Source: GCA-2862585 sp049890295
GTDB taxonomy: Bacteria > Bacteroidota > Bacteroidia > Flavobacteriales > UBA7312
Length of the DNA stretch: 58,532 bases
Assembly: GCA_049890295.1 (NCBI GenBank)
Contig: JBMHBP010000010.1
Coordinates: 1 to 58,532 of the forward strand
Direction of reading: 5' to 3'
Shown: positions 16,723 through 25,160 of the stretch, piece by piece
Position numbering within the stretch: the first letter of the stretch is position 1
Layout of the letters: every line of letters begins with the position of its first letter
Notes under the pieces: model-generated
What the model was told of the DNA's origin: nothing
What the model saw: only the letters and a program-made list of their open reading frames with translations
The model's database searches: none
Position numbers and translations under genes: made by a program

Positions 16723-17347
16723 ATTATCTAATTTTTTTAGTAAAAAACAAAATCCACACCCTATGTTGTTGGAGTTTGAAAAAAATAAATGTATTTTTTT
16801 TCATATTCCTAAAACTGGAGGAATGTCTATTTCAAAGTCATTATTTGGAAATATTGAATGGGGACATAGGGATGTAGACTTTTACATAAATCATTTTGGT
16901 AAAGATAAGTTTGATTTGTTTTTTAAGTTTGCTTTTGTTAGAAATCCTTTTGATAGATTATATTCTGCTTATAATTTTTTACAAAACGGTGGTATAAATA
17001 AAAGAGACAAAACCTTCTTTGATAATGTTTTAAGCCATTATCAAAATTTTGATGATTTTGTAATCAATGGGTTACATAGGGAAGAAATTATTAATTGGGT
17101 TCATTTTTTACCTCAACATTCTTTTCTTATAAATAATGAGGGTCGGCTTACTATGGATTTTATTGGTAAGACAGAAGATATTGAATCTGATTTTAAAACG
17201 GTTTCCATTAAGTTAAACATTGAAGGGTCTTTAAAAAAAATTAACACTTCGAATAAAAAGAAAAACCCTCTATCTTTAGAGGTAAAAGATAAAATTAAAA
17301 ATATCTACTATAAGGACTTTACTCTTTTTTACCCTTCTCTCTTGTAA
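16712..17347 (+). CDS. Sulfotransferase family protein
   Basis: A 211-residue protein with both PAPS-binding motifs of carbohydrate sulfotransferases: the 5'-phosphosulfate loop FHIPKTGGMSISKS (K34, T35, G36, G37) and the 3'-phosphate motif FAFVRNPFDRLYSAYNFL (R77 and S85). It belongs to the sulfotransferase family 2 type that modifies sugars. It is short for the group but looks complete. It overlaps the flippase by 11 bases, so it probably sulfates a glycan exported by that flippase. The 3' end overlaps the small convergent DUF5668 gene by 29 bases. Confidence 0.85.
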   Translation: MIGRLSNFFSKKQNPHPMLLEFEKNKCIFFHIPKTGGMSISKSLFGNIEWGHRDVDFYINHFGKDKFDLFFKFAFVRNPFDRLYSAYNFLQNGGINKRDKTFFDNVLSHYQNFDDFVINGLHREEIINWVHFLPQHSFLINNEGRLTMDFIGKTEDIESDFKTVSIKLNIEGSLKKINTSNKKKNPLSLEVKDKIKNIYYKDFTLFYPSLL

Positions 17348-17498
17348 GAAGTCTATCAACCCCAATCCATATTAATATTATTGGCCAATAAACTCTAATT
17401 AATTCTGATACAGATACCTGAATTAGATTTAGATTATTAGCTAAAAACAATAACCCTAGAGCAATAAATAACAAGCCTATACTTTGTCCTTTTTTCAT
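17319..17498 (-). CDS. Small DUF5668 (LiaI/LiaF-like) membrane protein
   Basis: A 59-residue ORF with ATG at 17498 and TAA at 17321-17319. The translation begins MKKGQSIGLLFIALGLLFLA and continues to YWPIILIWIGVDRLL with a basic tail. Two hydrophobic helices linked by a short loop and the YWPIILIWIG motif are characteristic of the LiaI-LiaF-like transmembrane region family (DUF5668). Such proteins are linked to envelope-stress systems in Firmicutes, but the role in Bacteroidota is unknown. It starts 7 bases after the stop of the small lipoprotein gene, suggesting an operon, and its end overlaps the sulfotransferase gene tail to tail. Confidence 0.72.
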   Translation of the reverse strand: MKKGQSIGLLFIALGLLFLANNLNLIQVSVSELIRVYWPIILIWIGVDRLLTREKGKKE

Positions 17499-17751
17499 AA
17501 TTATTTCAATTTTTAGATTTTGGTAAAATTCCTTTTTTGAATAAGCCTTGTTTTGGTTTTTTGTGTTTTTTATTAAGCTTTGTTGTATTAAAAAACGTTT
17601 CTTTTTTACTTTTATTTTTTTCTGGCTGGCAAGAAATTGAAGTACAATTCTTTTTACTAGAACAAGATAGTAATAAGGCTGTTAAAAACAAAAGTAAGAT
17701 TGGTCTCATTTCAATTACTTAATTAACGTAATTTGAATTATATTTTATTCC
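17348..17751. other. Switch in strand base composition (candidate replication terminus zone)
   Basis: Left of this zone the plus strand is rich in T and G whatever the gene direction; to the right it is rich in A and C. Samples: 9961-10020 (plus gene) has 23 G and 4 C; 7801-7860 (minus gene) 18 G and 8 C; 28261-28320 (minus gene) 5 G and 22 C; 47281-47340 (plus gene) 3 G and 18 C. The co-directional flippase and rnr differ sharply: 35 T/12 A against 17 T/29 A in one 60-base line each. Since leading strands are usually G-rich, forks would converge here. The signal becomes noisy beyond about 53 kb. Confidence 0.4.
17506..17709 (-). CDS. Small Lys-rich lipoprotein
   Basis: A 67-residue protein with a signal sequence and lipobox, MRPILLLFLTALLLSCSS, with the lipidated Cys at residue 16. 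The mature part is short, highly basic (many Lys) and includes two further cysteines (NCTSISC). I recognise no domain. It is 7 bases upstream of the DUF5668 membrane protein gene on the same strand, which supports both as real genes. An overlapping plus-strand ORF at 17537-17722 lacks such features. The function may be envelope-related. Confidence 0.55.
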   Translation of the reverse strand: MRPILLLFLTALLLSCSSKKNCTSISCQPEKNKSKKETFFNTTKLNKKHKKPKQGLFKKGILPKSKN

Positions 17752-19875
17752 ATGTCTAAGAGAAAGAAAAAAAGAAAAGCCACAACTTCAAGTTTAAGAT
17801 CTAATATTTTAACTATTCTCAGAAAAAACCCTAAACAATCCTACAATTATAAACAAATTTTAAGACGTATTGGTCTTGCTGATGAGGAATCAAAATTACT
17901 TATACAAGCAGTATTAATTGAATTAGAAGAAAAAGAGAAAATTATTTCGGTTAGTAGAGGTAAATTTAAATTAAAGCTTCATAAGGAAACTTTAGAAGGT
18001 ATTATAGATATTACTAGTTCAGGAAATGCTTATGTAAGTATTGAAAACTATGAGGAAGATATATTTATTTATAAAAAAAATGTACCAAATGTAGTGAGTG
18101 GTGATACTGTTGAAGTTTCTATTATTCCTTCTTATAGAACACGAAAAATAGAAGGTGAAGTAACAGCTGTAATAGAACGAAAAACAGATAAATTTACAGG
18201 AAGGTTAAATATTTCAAATAATACAGCATTTATTATTTTATCTAGTGTAAAAATTCATTTTGATATATATATTCCATATAAAGATGTAGTAGCAAGGAAA
18301 TTAAAAGAAGGATTATTAGTAGAATGTAAAATAGAAGATTGGGGAAATAAAAAATTAAATCCTTCCGGAAAAATTACCGAAGTTTTAGGTTATCCTGGAG
18401 AAAATGATGCAGAAATATATTCAATTCTTTCCGAATATAATATTGAACGAGTATTTGATGAACAGATAGAAATTGAAGCTAAACATATTTCATCGGAAAT
18501 TTCTAAAGATGTTATAAAAAGCAGAAGAGATTTTAGAAAAATAACCACTTTTACAATAGATCCTTTTGATGCAAAAGATTTTGATGATGCTTTATCAGTT
18601 AAGCAATTAAATAATCAAAATTGGGAGATAGGTATTCATATTGCAGATGTCAGTCATTACGTCAAAAAAGATAGTAATATTGATAAAGAAGCCCAAGAAA
18701 GAGCAACGTCAATATATTTAGTCGATAGAGTAATTCCTATGCTTCCTGAGGTATTATCAAATAATTTATGTTCACTTCGTCCAAACGAAGAAAAATTATG
18801 TTTTTCAGCAGTTTTTGAGTTAAATAATAAAGCAGAACTAATTGATAAATGGTTTGGTAAAACAATTATTCAATCTGATAAACGATTTACCTATGAAGAG
18901 GCTCAGAAAATTATAGAAACAAAACATGGTAAATTTCATATAGAATTAAATATTTTAAATAATCTAGCAAAAAAGCTAAGAGTAAAAAGAAAAGAGAAAG
19001 GGGCTATTTCTTTCAATAAAGTAGAAACAAAATTTAGATTAGACGATCAAAAAAACCCAACATCCATAATACTTAAAGAAAGTAAAGAAGCACATAAACT
19101 TATTGAAGAATTTATGTTATTGGCAAATAGAAATGTAGCAGAGTTTATAGCTAAACAATCACTCCCATTTGTATATAGAATTCATGATACTCCTAATCCA
19201 GAGAAATTAGATATTCTAAGTTACTTTTTAAAAGGGTTTGGATACAATCTACAAACTGAAAATAAAAATAGTATATCGAAATCAATGAATCAAATTTTGG
19301 ATGATGTAAAAGGTAAAGATGAAGCTAGTATGATTGAAACATTATCAATTAGAACCATGGCAAAAGCTACCTATTCAACCGAAAATATAGGGCACTATGG
19401 TTTAGCATTCAATCACTATTCTCATTTTACCTCACCAATTAGACGATATCCAGATGTAATAGTTCACCGCTTGCTACAATACTACTTAGATGGTGGTAAA
19501 AAAGTAAATATTAATGAAATCGAAAAACAATGTAAACATTGTTCAGAAATGGAAATTGTAGCATCAAAAGCAGAAAGAGATTCTATTAAATTTATGCAAG
19601 CCAAGTATATTTCTCAATTTATAGGTCAACAAATGGATGGTATTATTTCGAGTGTTACCGATTTTGGAATGTTTATAGAATTATTAGATAAAGGCTGTGA
19701 GGGACTTGTTAAACTTAAAGATATTCCTGGAGACTTTTATTACTATGATGAACCAAACTTCTGTATTAAAGGACATAGTACACAAGAAGTATTCAGAATA
19801 GGTAATTCTGTAAAAGTAAAAGTAAGAAATGTTAATTTGTTTAAAAGAGAAATAGACTTAGCTATATTATTATAA
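17752..19875 (+). CDS. rnr: Ribonuclease R
   Basis: A 707-residue 3'-5' exoribonuclease that degrades structured RNA. The N-terminus is a Lys/Arg-rich tail with a winged-helix region (about 15-65), followed by cold-shock-like domains (about 70-220). The RNB catalytic domain has the metal-binding aspartates D270, D276, D278 and D279 in DPFDAKDFDDAL. A C-terminal S1 domain (about 625-705) contains GIISSVTDFGMFIELL. It is strongly A-rich on the coding strand, in contrast to the T-rich flippase just upstream. It is followed by a very AT-rich spacer and rpiB, a pair often adjacent in Flavobacteriales. Confidence 0.95.
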   Translation: MSKRKKKRKATTSSLRSNILTILRKNPKQSYNYKQILRRIGLADEESKLLIQAVLIELEEKEKIISVSRGKFKLKLHKETLEGIIDITSSGNAYVSIENYEEDIFIYKKNVPNVVSGDTVEVSIIPSYRTRKIEGEVTAVIERKTDKFTGRLNISNNTAFIILSSVKIHFDIYIPYKDVVARKLKEGLLVECKIEDWGNKKLNPSGKITEVLGYPGENDAEIYSILSEYNIERVFDEQIEIEAKHISSEISKDVIKSRRDFRKITTFTIDPFDAKDFDDALSVKQLNNQNWEIGIHIADVSHYVKKDSNIDKEAQERATSIYLVDRVIPMLPEVLSNNLCSLRPNEEKLCFSAVFELNNKAELIDKWFGKTIIQSDKRFTYEEAQKIIETKHGKFHIELNILNNLAKKLRVKRKEKGAISFNKVETKFRLDDQKNPTSIILKESKEAHKLIEEFMLLANRNVAEFIAKQSLPFVYRIHDTPNPEKLDILSYFLKGFGYNLQTENKNSISKSMNQILDDVKGKDEASMIETLSIRTMAKATYSTENIGHYGLAFNHYSHFTSPIRRYPDVIVHRLLQYYLDGGKKVNINEIEKQCKHCSEMEIVASKAERDSIKFMQAKYISQFIGQQMDGIISSVTDFGMFIELLDKGCEGLVKLKDIPGDFYYYDEPNFCIKGHSTQEVFRIGNSVKVKVRNVNLFKREIDLAILL

Positions 19876-20314
19876 TATACTTTAATAGTAAATTAAATAA
19901 TGATAATATATATAGGCTGTTAATTTAGTTGAAAACAAAATTTAATTAAATTTTTTATTTTGATTTATTAATAAATTATAACAAAAAATTAACATTTAAT
20001 AAATTATAATATACTGAATTATAATAATTTATAAATCTATTAACAGTTCAATAATCTGTTATTAACTATAAATATTTTAAAACTAATTTTATATAATCAA
20101 TCAAAATTATGTTAATACATAGTATAATAACTGCTGATATAAAATAATAGAAAAATAATGATATGTAATTATCATTTATATATGTAATTTAAATTATAAA
20201 AGTCAACTAATACTTTTTAAAGTTTATCAACATTTATCACCAAAAGAAAAAGTAATTTGTTAATTATGTATCTGATTAAATGTTCAATTTTTAATACTAA
20301 CTAACACAAATAAA
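19876..20314. other. 439-bp extremely AT-rich spacer between rnr and rpiB
   Basis: No gene is visible. By direct count, 19921-20280 contains only 46 G or C in 360 bases (about 13% GC), far below the flanking genes. It holds two short perfect inverted repeats: AATGATA/TATCATT around a 6-base spacer (20157-20176) and TAACAG/CTGTTA around 9 bases (20041-20061). There is also a single TTATGTTAA (20107-20115), identical to part of the XerD arm of dif. It may contain the rpiB promoter, but I cannot place it. Confidence 0.6.
20157..20176. repeat. Perfect 7-bp inverted repeat with 6-base spacer
   Basis: AATGATA, spacer TGTAAT, TATCATT. The 6-base spacing resembles a Xer recombination core, but the arms do not match the known dif consensus. 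It could equally be an operator or chance in AT-rich DNA. Confidence 0.4.
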
Positions 20315-20746
20315 ATGCTTAAAATAGGTATCGCTTGTGATCATGCAGGTTTTGATTATAAAGAACAATTAACAATATATTTAAAAGATAAAAAACTAGA
20401 AGTAACTGATTATGGATGTTATAGTATAGAAAGTGTTGATTATCCTGATTTTGCACATCAACTAGCCGAATCAATTAAAAATAATACCAATCAAATAGGG
20501 ATACAATTTTGTGGCAGTGGTAATGGTATAAATATGAGTATTAATAAGCATCAACATATAAGATCGGCTCTCTGTTGGAACGAAGAAATTGCACAATTAG
20601 CTCGTTTACACAATGATGCTAATGTTTGTACTATGCCAGCTCGTTATATTACATTTGAAATGGTTATACAAATTGTTGATACTTTTCTTTCTACTCAATT
20701 TGAAGGAGGTAGACATCAAAGAAGAGTAAATAAAATAAGTTGTTAA
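20315..20746 (+). CDS. rpiB: Ribose-5-phosphate isomerase B
   Basis: A 143-residue enzyme interconverting ribose-5-phosphate and ribulose-5-phosphate in the pentose phosphate pathway. Motifs are the N-terminal GIACDHAGFDYKEQL, YPDFAHQLAESI, the active-site Cys in FCGSGNGINMSINKH, and HNDANVCTMPARYI. Length is normal for RpiB/LacAB. It is 3 bases upstream of the M28 peptidase gene, so the two are probably co-transcribed. Confidence 0.94.
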   Translation: MLKIGIACDHAGFDYKEQLTIYLKDKKLEVTDYGCYSIESVDYPDFAHQLAESIKNNTNQIGIQFCGSGNGINMSINKHQHIRSALCWNEEIAQLARLHNDANVCTMPARYITFEMVIQIVDTFLSTQFEGGRHQRRVNKISC

Positions 20747-20749
20747 AAA

Positions 20750-21787
20750 ATGAAATTACTCGTATTTATATTACTTCCAATAAGTCTACTAGCTCAAGTA
20801 GCAAGCATTTCCGAAATGCAAAAACTTAAATATACTAACACAATCAATGTTAATGATTTAAAAACATACGTAAATGTATTAGCTAGTGACTCTTTAGAAG
20901 GTAGAGAAACAGGTAAAAGAGGACAGAAAATGGCTGCAGATTATATTTCAAATCAATTTAAATCATTTGGTATACCACCTTATAATGGATATTCTTATTA
21001 TCAAAAATTCAAGGTTAAATCGGGTAGACATATGTGTAAATGTCCAACTTGTGATAAAGGCAGTTTTTTAGATAAATTTCTTGGTAAAAATTATGTAAAA
21101 GGAGAAAATATTATTGGATTCATAGAAGGATCAGACTTAAAAGAAGAACTAGTAGTAATAACGGCACATTATGATCATTTAGGAATTCATAACGATACAT
21201 TAATTTATAATGGTGCTGATGATGATGCTTCAGGAACAGCTGCTATAATGGAAATTGCTGAAGCGTTTATGATAGCTAAAAAAGAAGGAAATGGTCCCAG
21301 AAGAAGTGTTTTAATTATGCCTGTATCAGGTGAAGAAAAAGGATTATTAGGTTCAAAATATTATACAGAAAACCCAATCTATCCTTTAGAAAATACTGTA
21401 GCTAACCTTAATGTTGATATGATTGGAAGAATAGATGATAATTATGATCACCCTAATTATGTTTATTTAATAGGTTCAGATAGATTGAGTAAAGAATTAC
21501 ATGAAATTAGTGAAACAGTAAACAATAACCATTTTAACTTAGAGCTTGACTATACTTACAATGATAAAAATGACCCTAATAGGTACTACTATAGGTCAGA
21601 TCATTATAATTTTGCTAAAAATAAGATACCTGTTATTTTTTATTTTAATGGCGTTCATGCTGATTATCACCAAACTACGGATACAGTAGAAAAATTAAAT
21701 TTTGAAAAAATAGAAAAAATAGGGCGTTTTATTTTTATGACTGCTTGGGAATTGGCTAATAGAGATGAAAGACCAAAACTCGATTAA
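20750..21787 (+). CDS. Secreted M28 family zinc peptidase
   Basis: A 345-residue aminopeptidase-like enzyme with a signal peptide (residues 1-15, ending LLAQ). Zinc-site motifs are TAHYDHLG (H140), NGADDDASGTAA (Asp 157-159), SGEEKGLLGSKYY (E195/E196), VDMIGR (D223) and a C-terminal HADYHQTTDT. An unusual insertion before the catalytic core contains three cysteines, C96, C98 and C101 (MCKCPTC), which could bind a metal or form a disulfide. It follows rpiB by 3 bases and overlaps the convergent propeller gene by 4 bases. Confidence 0.92.
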   Translation: MKLLVFILLPISLLAQVASISEMQKLKYTNTINVNDLKTYVNVLASDSLEGRETGKRGQKMAADYISNQFKSFGIPPYNGYSYYQKFKVKSGRHMCKCPTCDKGSFLDKFLGKNYVKGENIIGFIEGSDLKEELVVITAHYDHLGIHNDTLIYNGADDDASGTAAIMEIAEAFMIAKKEGNGPRRSVLIMPVSGEEKGLLGSKYYTENPIYPLENTVANLNVDMIGRIDDNYDHPNYVYLIGSDRLSKELHEISETVNNNHFNLELDYTYNDKNDPNRYYYRSDHYNFAKNKIPVIFYFNGVHADYHQTTDTVEKLNFEKIEKIGRFIFMTAWELANRDERPKLD

Positions 21788-22968
21788 TCAACTTGTATTA
21801 AACGATGGTTATTATTAATAGATAGAATATAAAAACCTGTTTTTAAACTACTCAAATTTATTTTATCTACACTTTCTTTATTTATTACTTGCTGCCCGTT
21901 TATAGAATAAACTAAAACAGTTGAAGACGTCTTTAAAGAAAGAATATCATTCTTCAAACTAAATATAGAATTGTCATTATTTTGGGAGTATTGAATATTA
22001 GAGTTTTCTTTCCAATTTACTAAGCCAGTTTCTGTTCCTATCCAAAAACCGTCGTCACCTTCAGAAATACACAATACAGTATTATCTATCAAACTAGAAT
22101 TTTGAGTAGTGTATGTCGTCGTATTTTGAATACCTCCTTGGTAACTAAATTCAAAAAAACCACCACCATCACTACCAATAAATATACCTTTACTTGTTGA
22201 GGTAATACAATTTAAACTATTACTCGGCCAATTTTGGAATACTTCGTTATTAAAAACAATAAAATTTTCATTCAATAAATGTGCGATTAAACCGGCATAA
22301 GGAGCGGTAATCCACAAATTTTCTTCATGAACTAATAAGTCGGTTGATGTATTATCAATTAAACCATTAGCTGAATTATACCAATTGATACTATCATTAT
22401 ATAAATAAGCTAATCCACCATTTACAGTACCGATACATAATGAGTCACCTTTAAATGTAAGTGTACTAACATTTATAAATTCCGATTCTAATGATGATGA
22501 ATCTAAAACTAATGAAATAATGTCATTTTCAAACTTATATAAACCGTTAATGCTTCCAATATAACCTACATTATTATTATCAAAAATAATTTTATTAATA
22601 TGACCTGGAAGGATACTATTTGAAGGAGTTAATTGCGACCAATCCTGACCATCATAAACAGCAATTCCACTAATGGTGCTGACGTACAAAACACCGTTAT
22701 TATCAATAGATATACTTCTAACTTGTTTATTTGGTAAGTATTCAGAATAGTCTAACCAAGTCGTATTATCAAATGAATATAACCCCCAGTTAGTACCAAT
22801 CCATTTAACCCCATCAATTATTAAAATATCATTGATATGACTATCAACCATAATGGTGTTTTCTATTGTATAGTTAGTCCATATTCCTTGACCAAAAAGA
22901 GCCCCTAAGGGCCCTATTTGAAGAAACATCCATATGAGGAGTGTTTTATTGTAAAACGATTTTTTCAA
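21784..22968 (-). CDS. T9SS-targeted beta-propeller (regulator-propeller-like) protein, TTG start
   Basis: A 394-residue secreted protein. The reading frame begins with TTG at 22968, giving a good signal peptide (KKSFYNKTLLIWMFLQIG, cleavage near LFGQ). The first ATG, at 22929, would leave almost no n-region. The body (about 30-320) is made of repeats such as GVKWIGTNWGLYSFD and NGVLYVSTISGIAVYD, typical of two-component-regulator propeller blades. The tail (LVYSINGQQV, LKTGFYILSIN) is a T9SS type A sorting domain lacking the usual YPNP. The start overlaps the lysyl oxidase gene by 23 bases, so the proteins are likely translationally coupled and exported together. Confidence 0.75.
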   Translation of the reverse strand: MKKSFYNKTLLIWMFLQIGPLGALFGQGIWTNYTIENTIMVDSHINDILIIDGVKWIGTNWGLYSFDNTTWLDYSEYLPNKQVRSISIDNNGVLYVSTISGIAVYDGQDWSQLTPSNSILPGHINKIIFDNNNVGYIGSINGLYKFENDIISLVLDSSSLESEFINVSTLTFKGDSLCIGTVNGGLAYLYNDSINWYNSANGLIDNTSTDLLVHEENLWITAPYAGLIAHLLNENFIVFNNEVFQNWPSNSLNCITSTSKGIFIGSDGGGFFEFSYQGGIQNTTTYTTQNSSLIDNTVLCISEGDDGFWIGTETGLVNWKENSNIQYSQNNDNSIFSLKNDILSLKTSSTVLVYSINGQQVINKESVDKINLSSLKTGFYILSINNNHRLIQVD

Positions 22969-25135
22969 TAGTTCTTTGGTTGTTAGTCTCTAATGAAATA
23001 ATATAAACACCTTTTGGTAAATAAGACCAGTTATACGATTGATTTAAAGACGTAATATTACTAAAAGTCTCTTTATATACTTCTTGTCCTAATGAGTTTG
23101 TTAGTATCAAATTAATAGAATTTTCAGTGTTTAAATCAGCAGTTATTTCTACTATTCCATTTGATGGGTTGGGGTAAATATTCATACCCATTATTATTAC
23201 CTCTTCAATTGAACTACAGTCTTCTACCGTTACCGGTATTGCTACTGGATCACAGCTAACAGTGTCCCCACTAACTACCCAGTCATACAGATAGTAATAA
23301 TATGTTGTGTAGTCATCACCGTTTCCGCCATCAAAACCATCACTATAATAAACAGATTTATTAATGGATACCTTACCGTCTATAATGTAAGGAAAACTTA
23401 AGTCTCCTTGTGTTCCTGTACGTTTCAACTGAGGATTTTGTCCTCCGAAATTAACTTGATTTACATCACCATCTGTACCAATTTTATAATCACTACCACT
23501 AGCAATATCAAAGTTCAAAACGACCGTTTGTGGTTCGTTATCAGCAAATCCTATAAACTCAGTATGTTCAGCAATAATTTCATTATCAGCATTCATTAAA
23601 ACAAATTTTCTATCACCTGGCTCATTAGTATAAACGTTCACGCTTTCTAAGGTAAAATCGTCTAAAGCATCAAAAGATAAAAATCCTAAGGCATCTTGAC
23701 CACTACTATAATCTGAACTACCTGAATGTTGTTCTGGGCCAACAGAATTATTTACAAAACTGTTAGACACATAAAACGTTGTATTTTCTTGTAGGGCGTT
23801 TGTAGTAAGTGTATTACCAGACCCAACGAACTCCATGTCTTGATTATACCATGTAACAACATAATCGGATTCGACAGATAAAACACTAGGCTCATCTTTA
23901 CATACAGTTTGAGGAGTTGTATCAACACTTTCTAATCCAGAAAATGTATAGTTTCGTATTGCAGGACACTCATCGTCAGATGTTGTTACGGTTGCGGTAT
24001 ATGAACCAAAAGAATTAACAGTTATTGACTCATTAACACTGCCGTTAGACCACTCCACATTAGCACCACTTGGAATATCTATCGATAATTCAATTTCATC
24101 CCCTTCACACATCAAACCAGAAGAAGTAGAAACAATTTCAGATACATCAGGCACTTCTGTTTGCATTGTTAATGTAACCGGGAACCAAGTGTAATTATTA
24201 TCGGTTCTTGACTCTACCATTACTTGAGGAACCTCTAGTACTACAGCGTAATCACCATTACATGTTCCTAACGGAATGTTTAAATACATACCCTCAAGAT
24301 TTCTTCCGTATGTGTCAGTATATCCAACTGAAATACCCTGAGAAATTGGGCTACAATTGTAACCACCACCCCCAAAACCATAGTTAGGAAAGTCGTTTTC
24401 GTATAATATATTTCCTTGGCCATATACCGTTTCCTCATCACGACAATTACCACCACTACAGCTTCCTAAGTCCATTACACAAAAACCAACTTTTGCTCCT
24501 TCACCAACAATTTCCCAATCCATAGGGTTGTCCATATTGTCGGGATCAGGAATTCTTAAACTTAATATAGTCCATTCGTTAAAATGCATATGACCATGTG
24601 AGGGGTGATACTCCATTGTCCCCACCATTTCTTCATAAAAACTCATACTCCCATCAGAGTTTTTCTGATAAACTCTCTGCCAAGAAATATGTTTAGGGTT
24701 TGTTCCATCTGCACAAGGTTCGCTTAGAATAGCAAAATCAGGATCGTATACCTGGAAGGTGTCTGCTACACCATTTTCATAACACACCATCCAGCGATAG
24801 CCATTCTGATCAGCTCCACGTAAGTTTAGGGGTCCAGACCCAATATTAGGGGTCATCGCAGACACTCTTAACCTTCCCATAGCTTCAATCTCAGGAGTAA
24901 TTTCAAACCAGTTTTCTACATAATTAATTTCGGCATCTTTTAGACCCTCACCCGGAGGATATTCCTCATGACTATCATAACCCACCTCCCAAGAAATGGT
25001 AATATCGGGCAATAAATCACATGAAACATCATTAGGGTTTTCACACTCACAACCAGAAACGTTCTGTGTTGTACATTGAGCATTTAACATAGTATAAGTC
25101 AGCATTGCTGAAAAAAATAACGCGATTCTAAACAT
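22946..25135 (-). CDS. Lysyl oxidase family protein with T9SS sorting domain
   Basis: A 729-residue secreted protein (signal peptide 1-19, ending LNAQ). Residues about 40-325 match lysyl oxidase. The copper site is HGHMHF (H180, H182, H184). K215 in GAKVGFCVMD and Y276 in DTYGRNLEG align with the Lys and Tyr that form the lysyl tyrosylquinone cofactor in animal enzymes (KASFCLED and CYDTYGADID). The SRTDNN motif (309-314) aligns with the animal ESDYTNN region. An Ig-like region follows (about 330-460), then a beta-rich segment, and a C-terminal T9SS type A sorting domain with IYPNPSNG and LPKGVYIISL. It would oxidise lysyl amines to aldehydes on surface proteins. Confidence 0.82.
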   Translation of the reverse strand: MFRIALFFSAMLTYTMLNAQCTTQNVSGCECENPNDVSCDLLPDITISWEVGYDSHEEYPPGEGLKDAEINYVENWFEITPEIEAMGRLRVSAMTPNIGSGPLNLRGADQNGYRWMVCYENGVADTFQVYDPDFAILSEPCADGTNPKHISWQRVYQKNSDGSMSFYEEMVGTMEYHPSHGHMHFNEWTILSLRIPDPDNMDNPMDWEIVGEGAKVGFCVMDLGSCSGGNCRDEETVYGQGNILYENDFPNYGFGGGGYNCSPISQGISVGYTDTYGRNLEGMYLNIPLGTCNGDYAVVLEVPQVMVESRTDNNYTWFPVTLTMQTEVPDVSEIVSTSSGLMCEGDEIELSIDIPSGANVEWSNGSVNESITVNSFGSYTATVTTSDDECPAIRNYTFSGLESVDTTPQTVCKDEPSVLSVESDYVVTWYNQDMEFVGSGNTLTTNALQENTTFYVSNSFVNNSVGPEQHSGSSDYSSGQDALGFLSFDALDDFTLESVNVYTNEPGDRKFVLMNADNEIIAEHTEFIGFADNEPQTVVLNFDIASGSDYKIGTDGDVNQVNFGGQNPQLKRTGTQGDLSFPYIIDGKVSINKSVYYSDGFDGGNGDDYTTYYYYLYDWVVSGDTVSCDPVAIPVTVEDCSSIEEVIIMGMNIYPNPSNGIVEITADLNTENSINLILTNSLGQEVYKETFSNITSLNQSYNWSYLPKGVYIISLETNNQRTIEKIVLQ

Positions 25136-25160
25136 AAATTTTCAGTGTAGGTTATAAGTA

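Noticed and set aside
17537..17722. 61-residue plus-strand ORF antisense to the small lipoprotein gene.
   Set aside because: Its Phe/Leu runs are the complement of the Lys-rich lipoprotein; the minus-strand frame has a lipobox and an operon partner.
20107..20117. TTATGTTAATA as a dif site.
   Set aside because: It matches the XerD arm, but the 11 bases expected for XerC (TATATAATCAA) do not match, and AT-rich DNA makes chance hits likely.
19876..20314. AT-rich spacer considered as replication origin.
   Set aside because: The strand-composition switch runs in the terminus direction, there is no cluster of DnaA boxes, and dnaA is not nearby.
22929..22968. ATG at 22929 (minus) as start of the propeller gene.
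   Set aside because: It would remove the basic n-region of the signal peptide; the TTG at 22968 gives a normal one.
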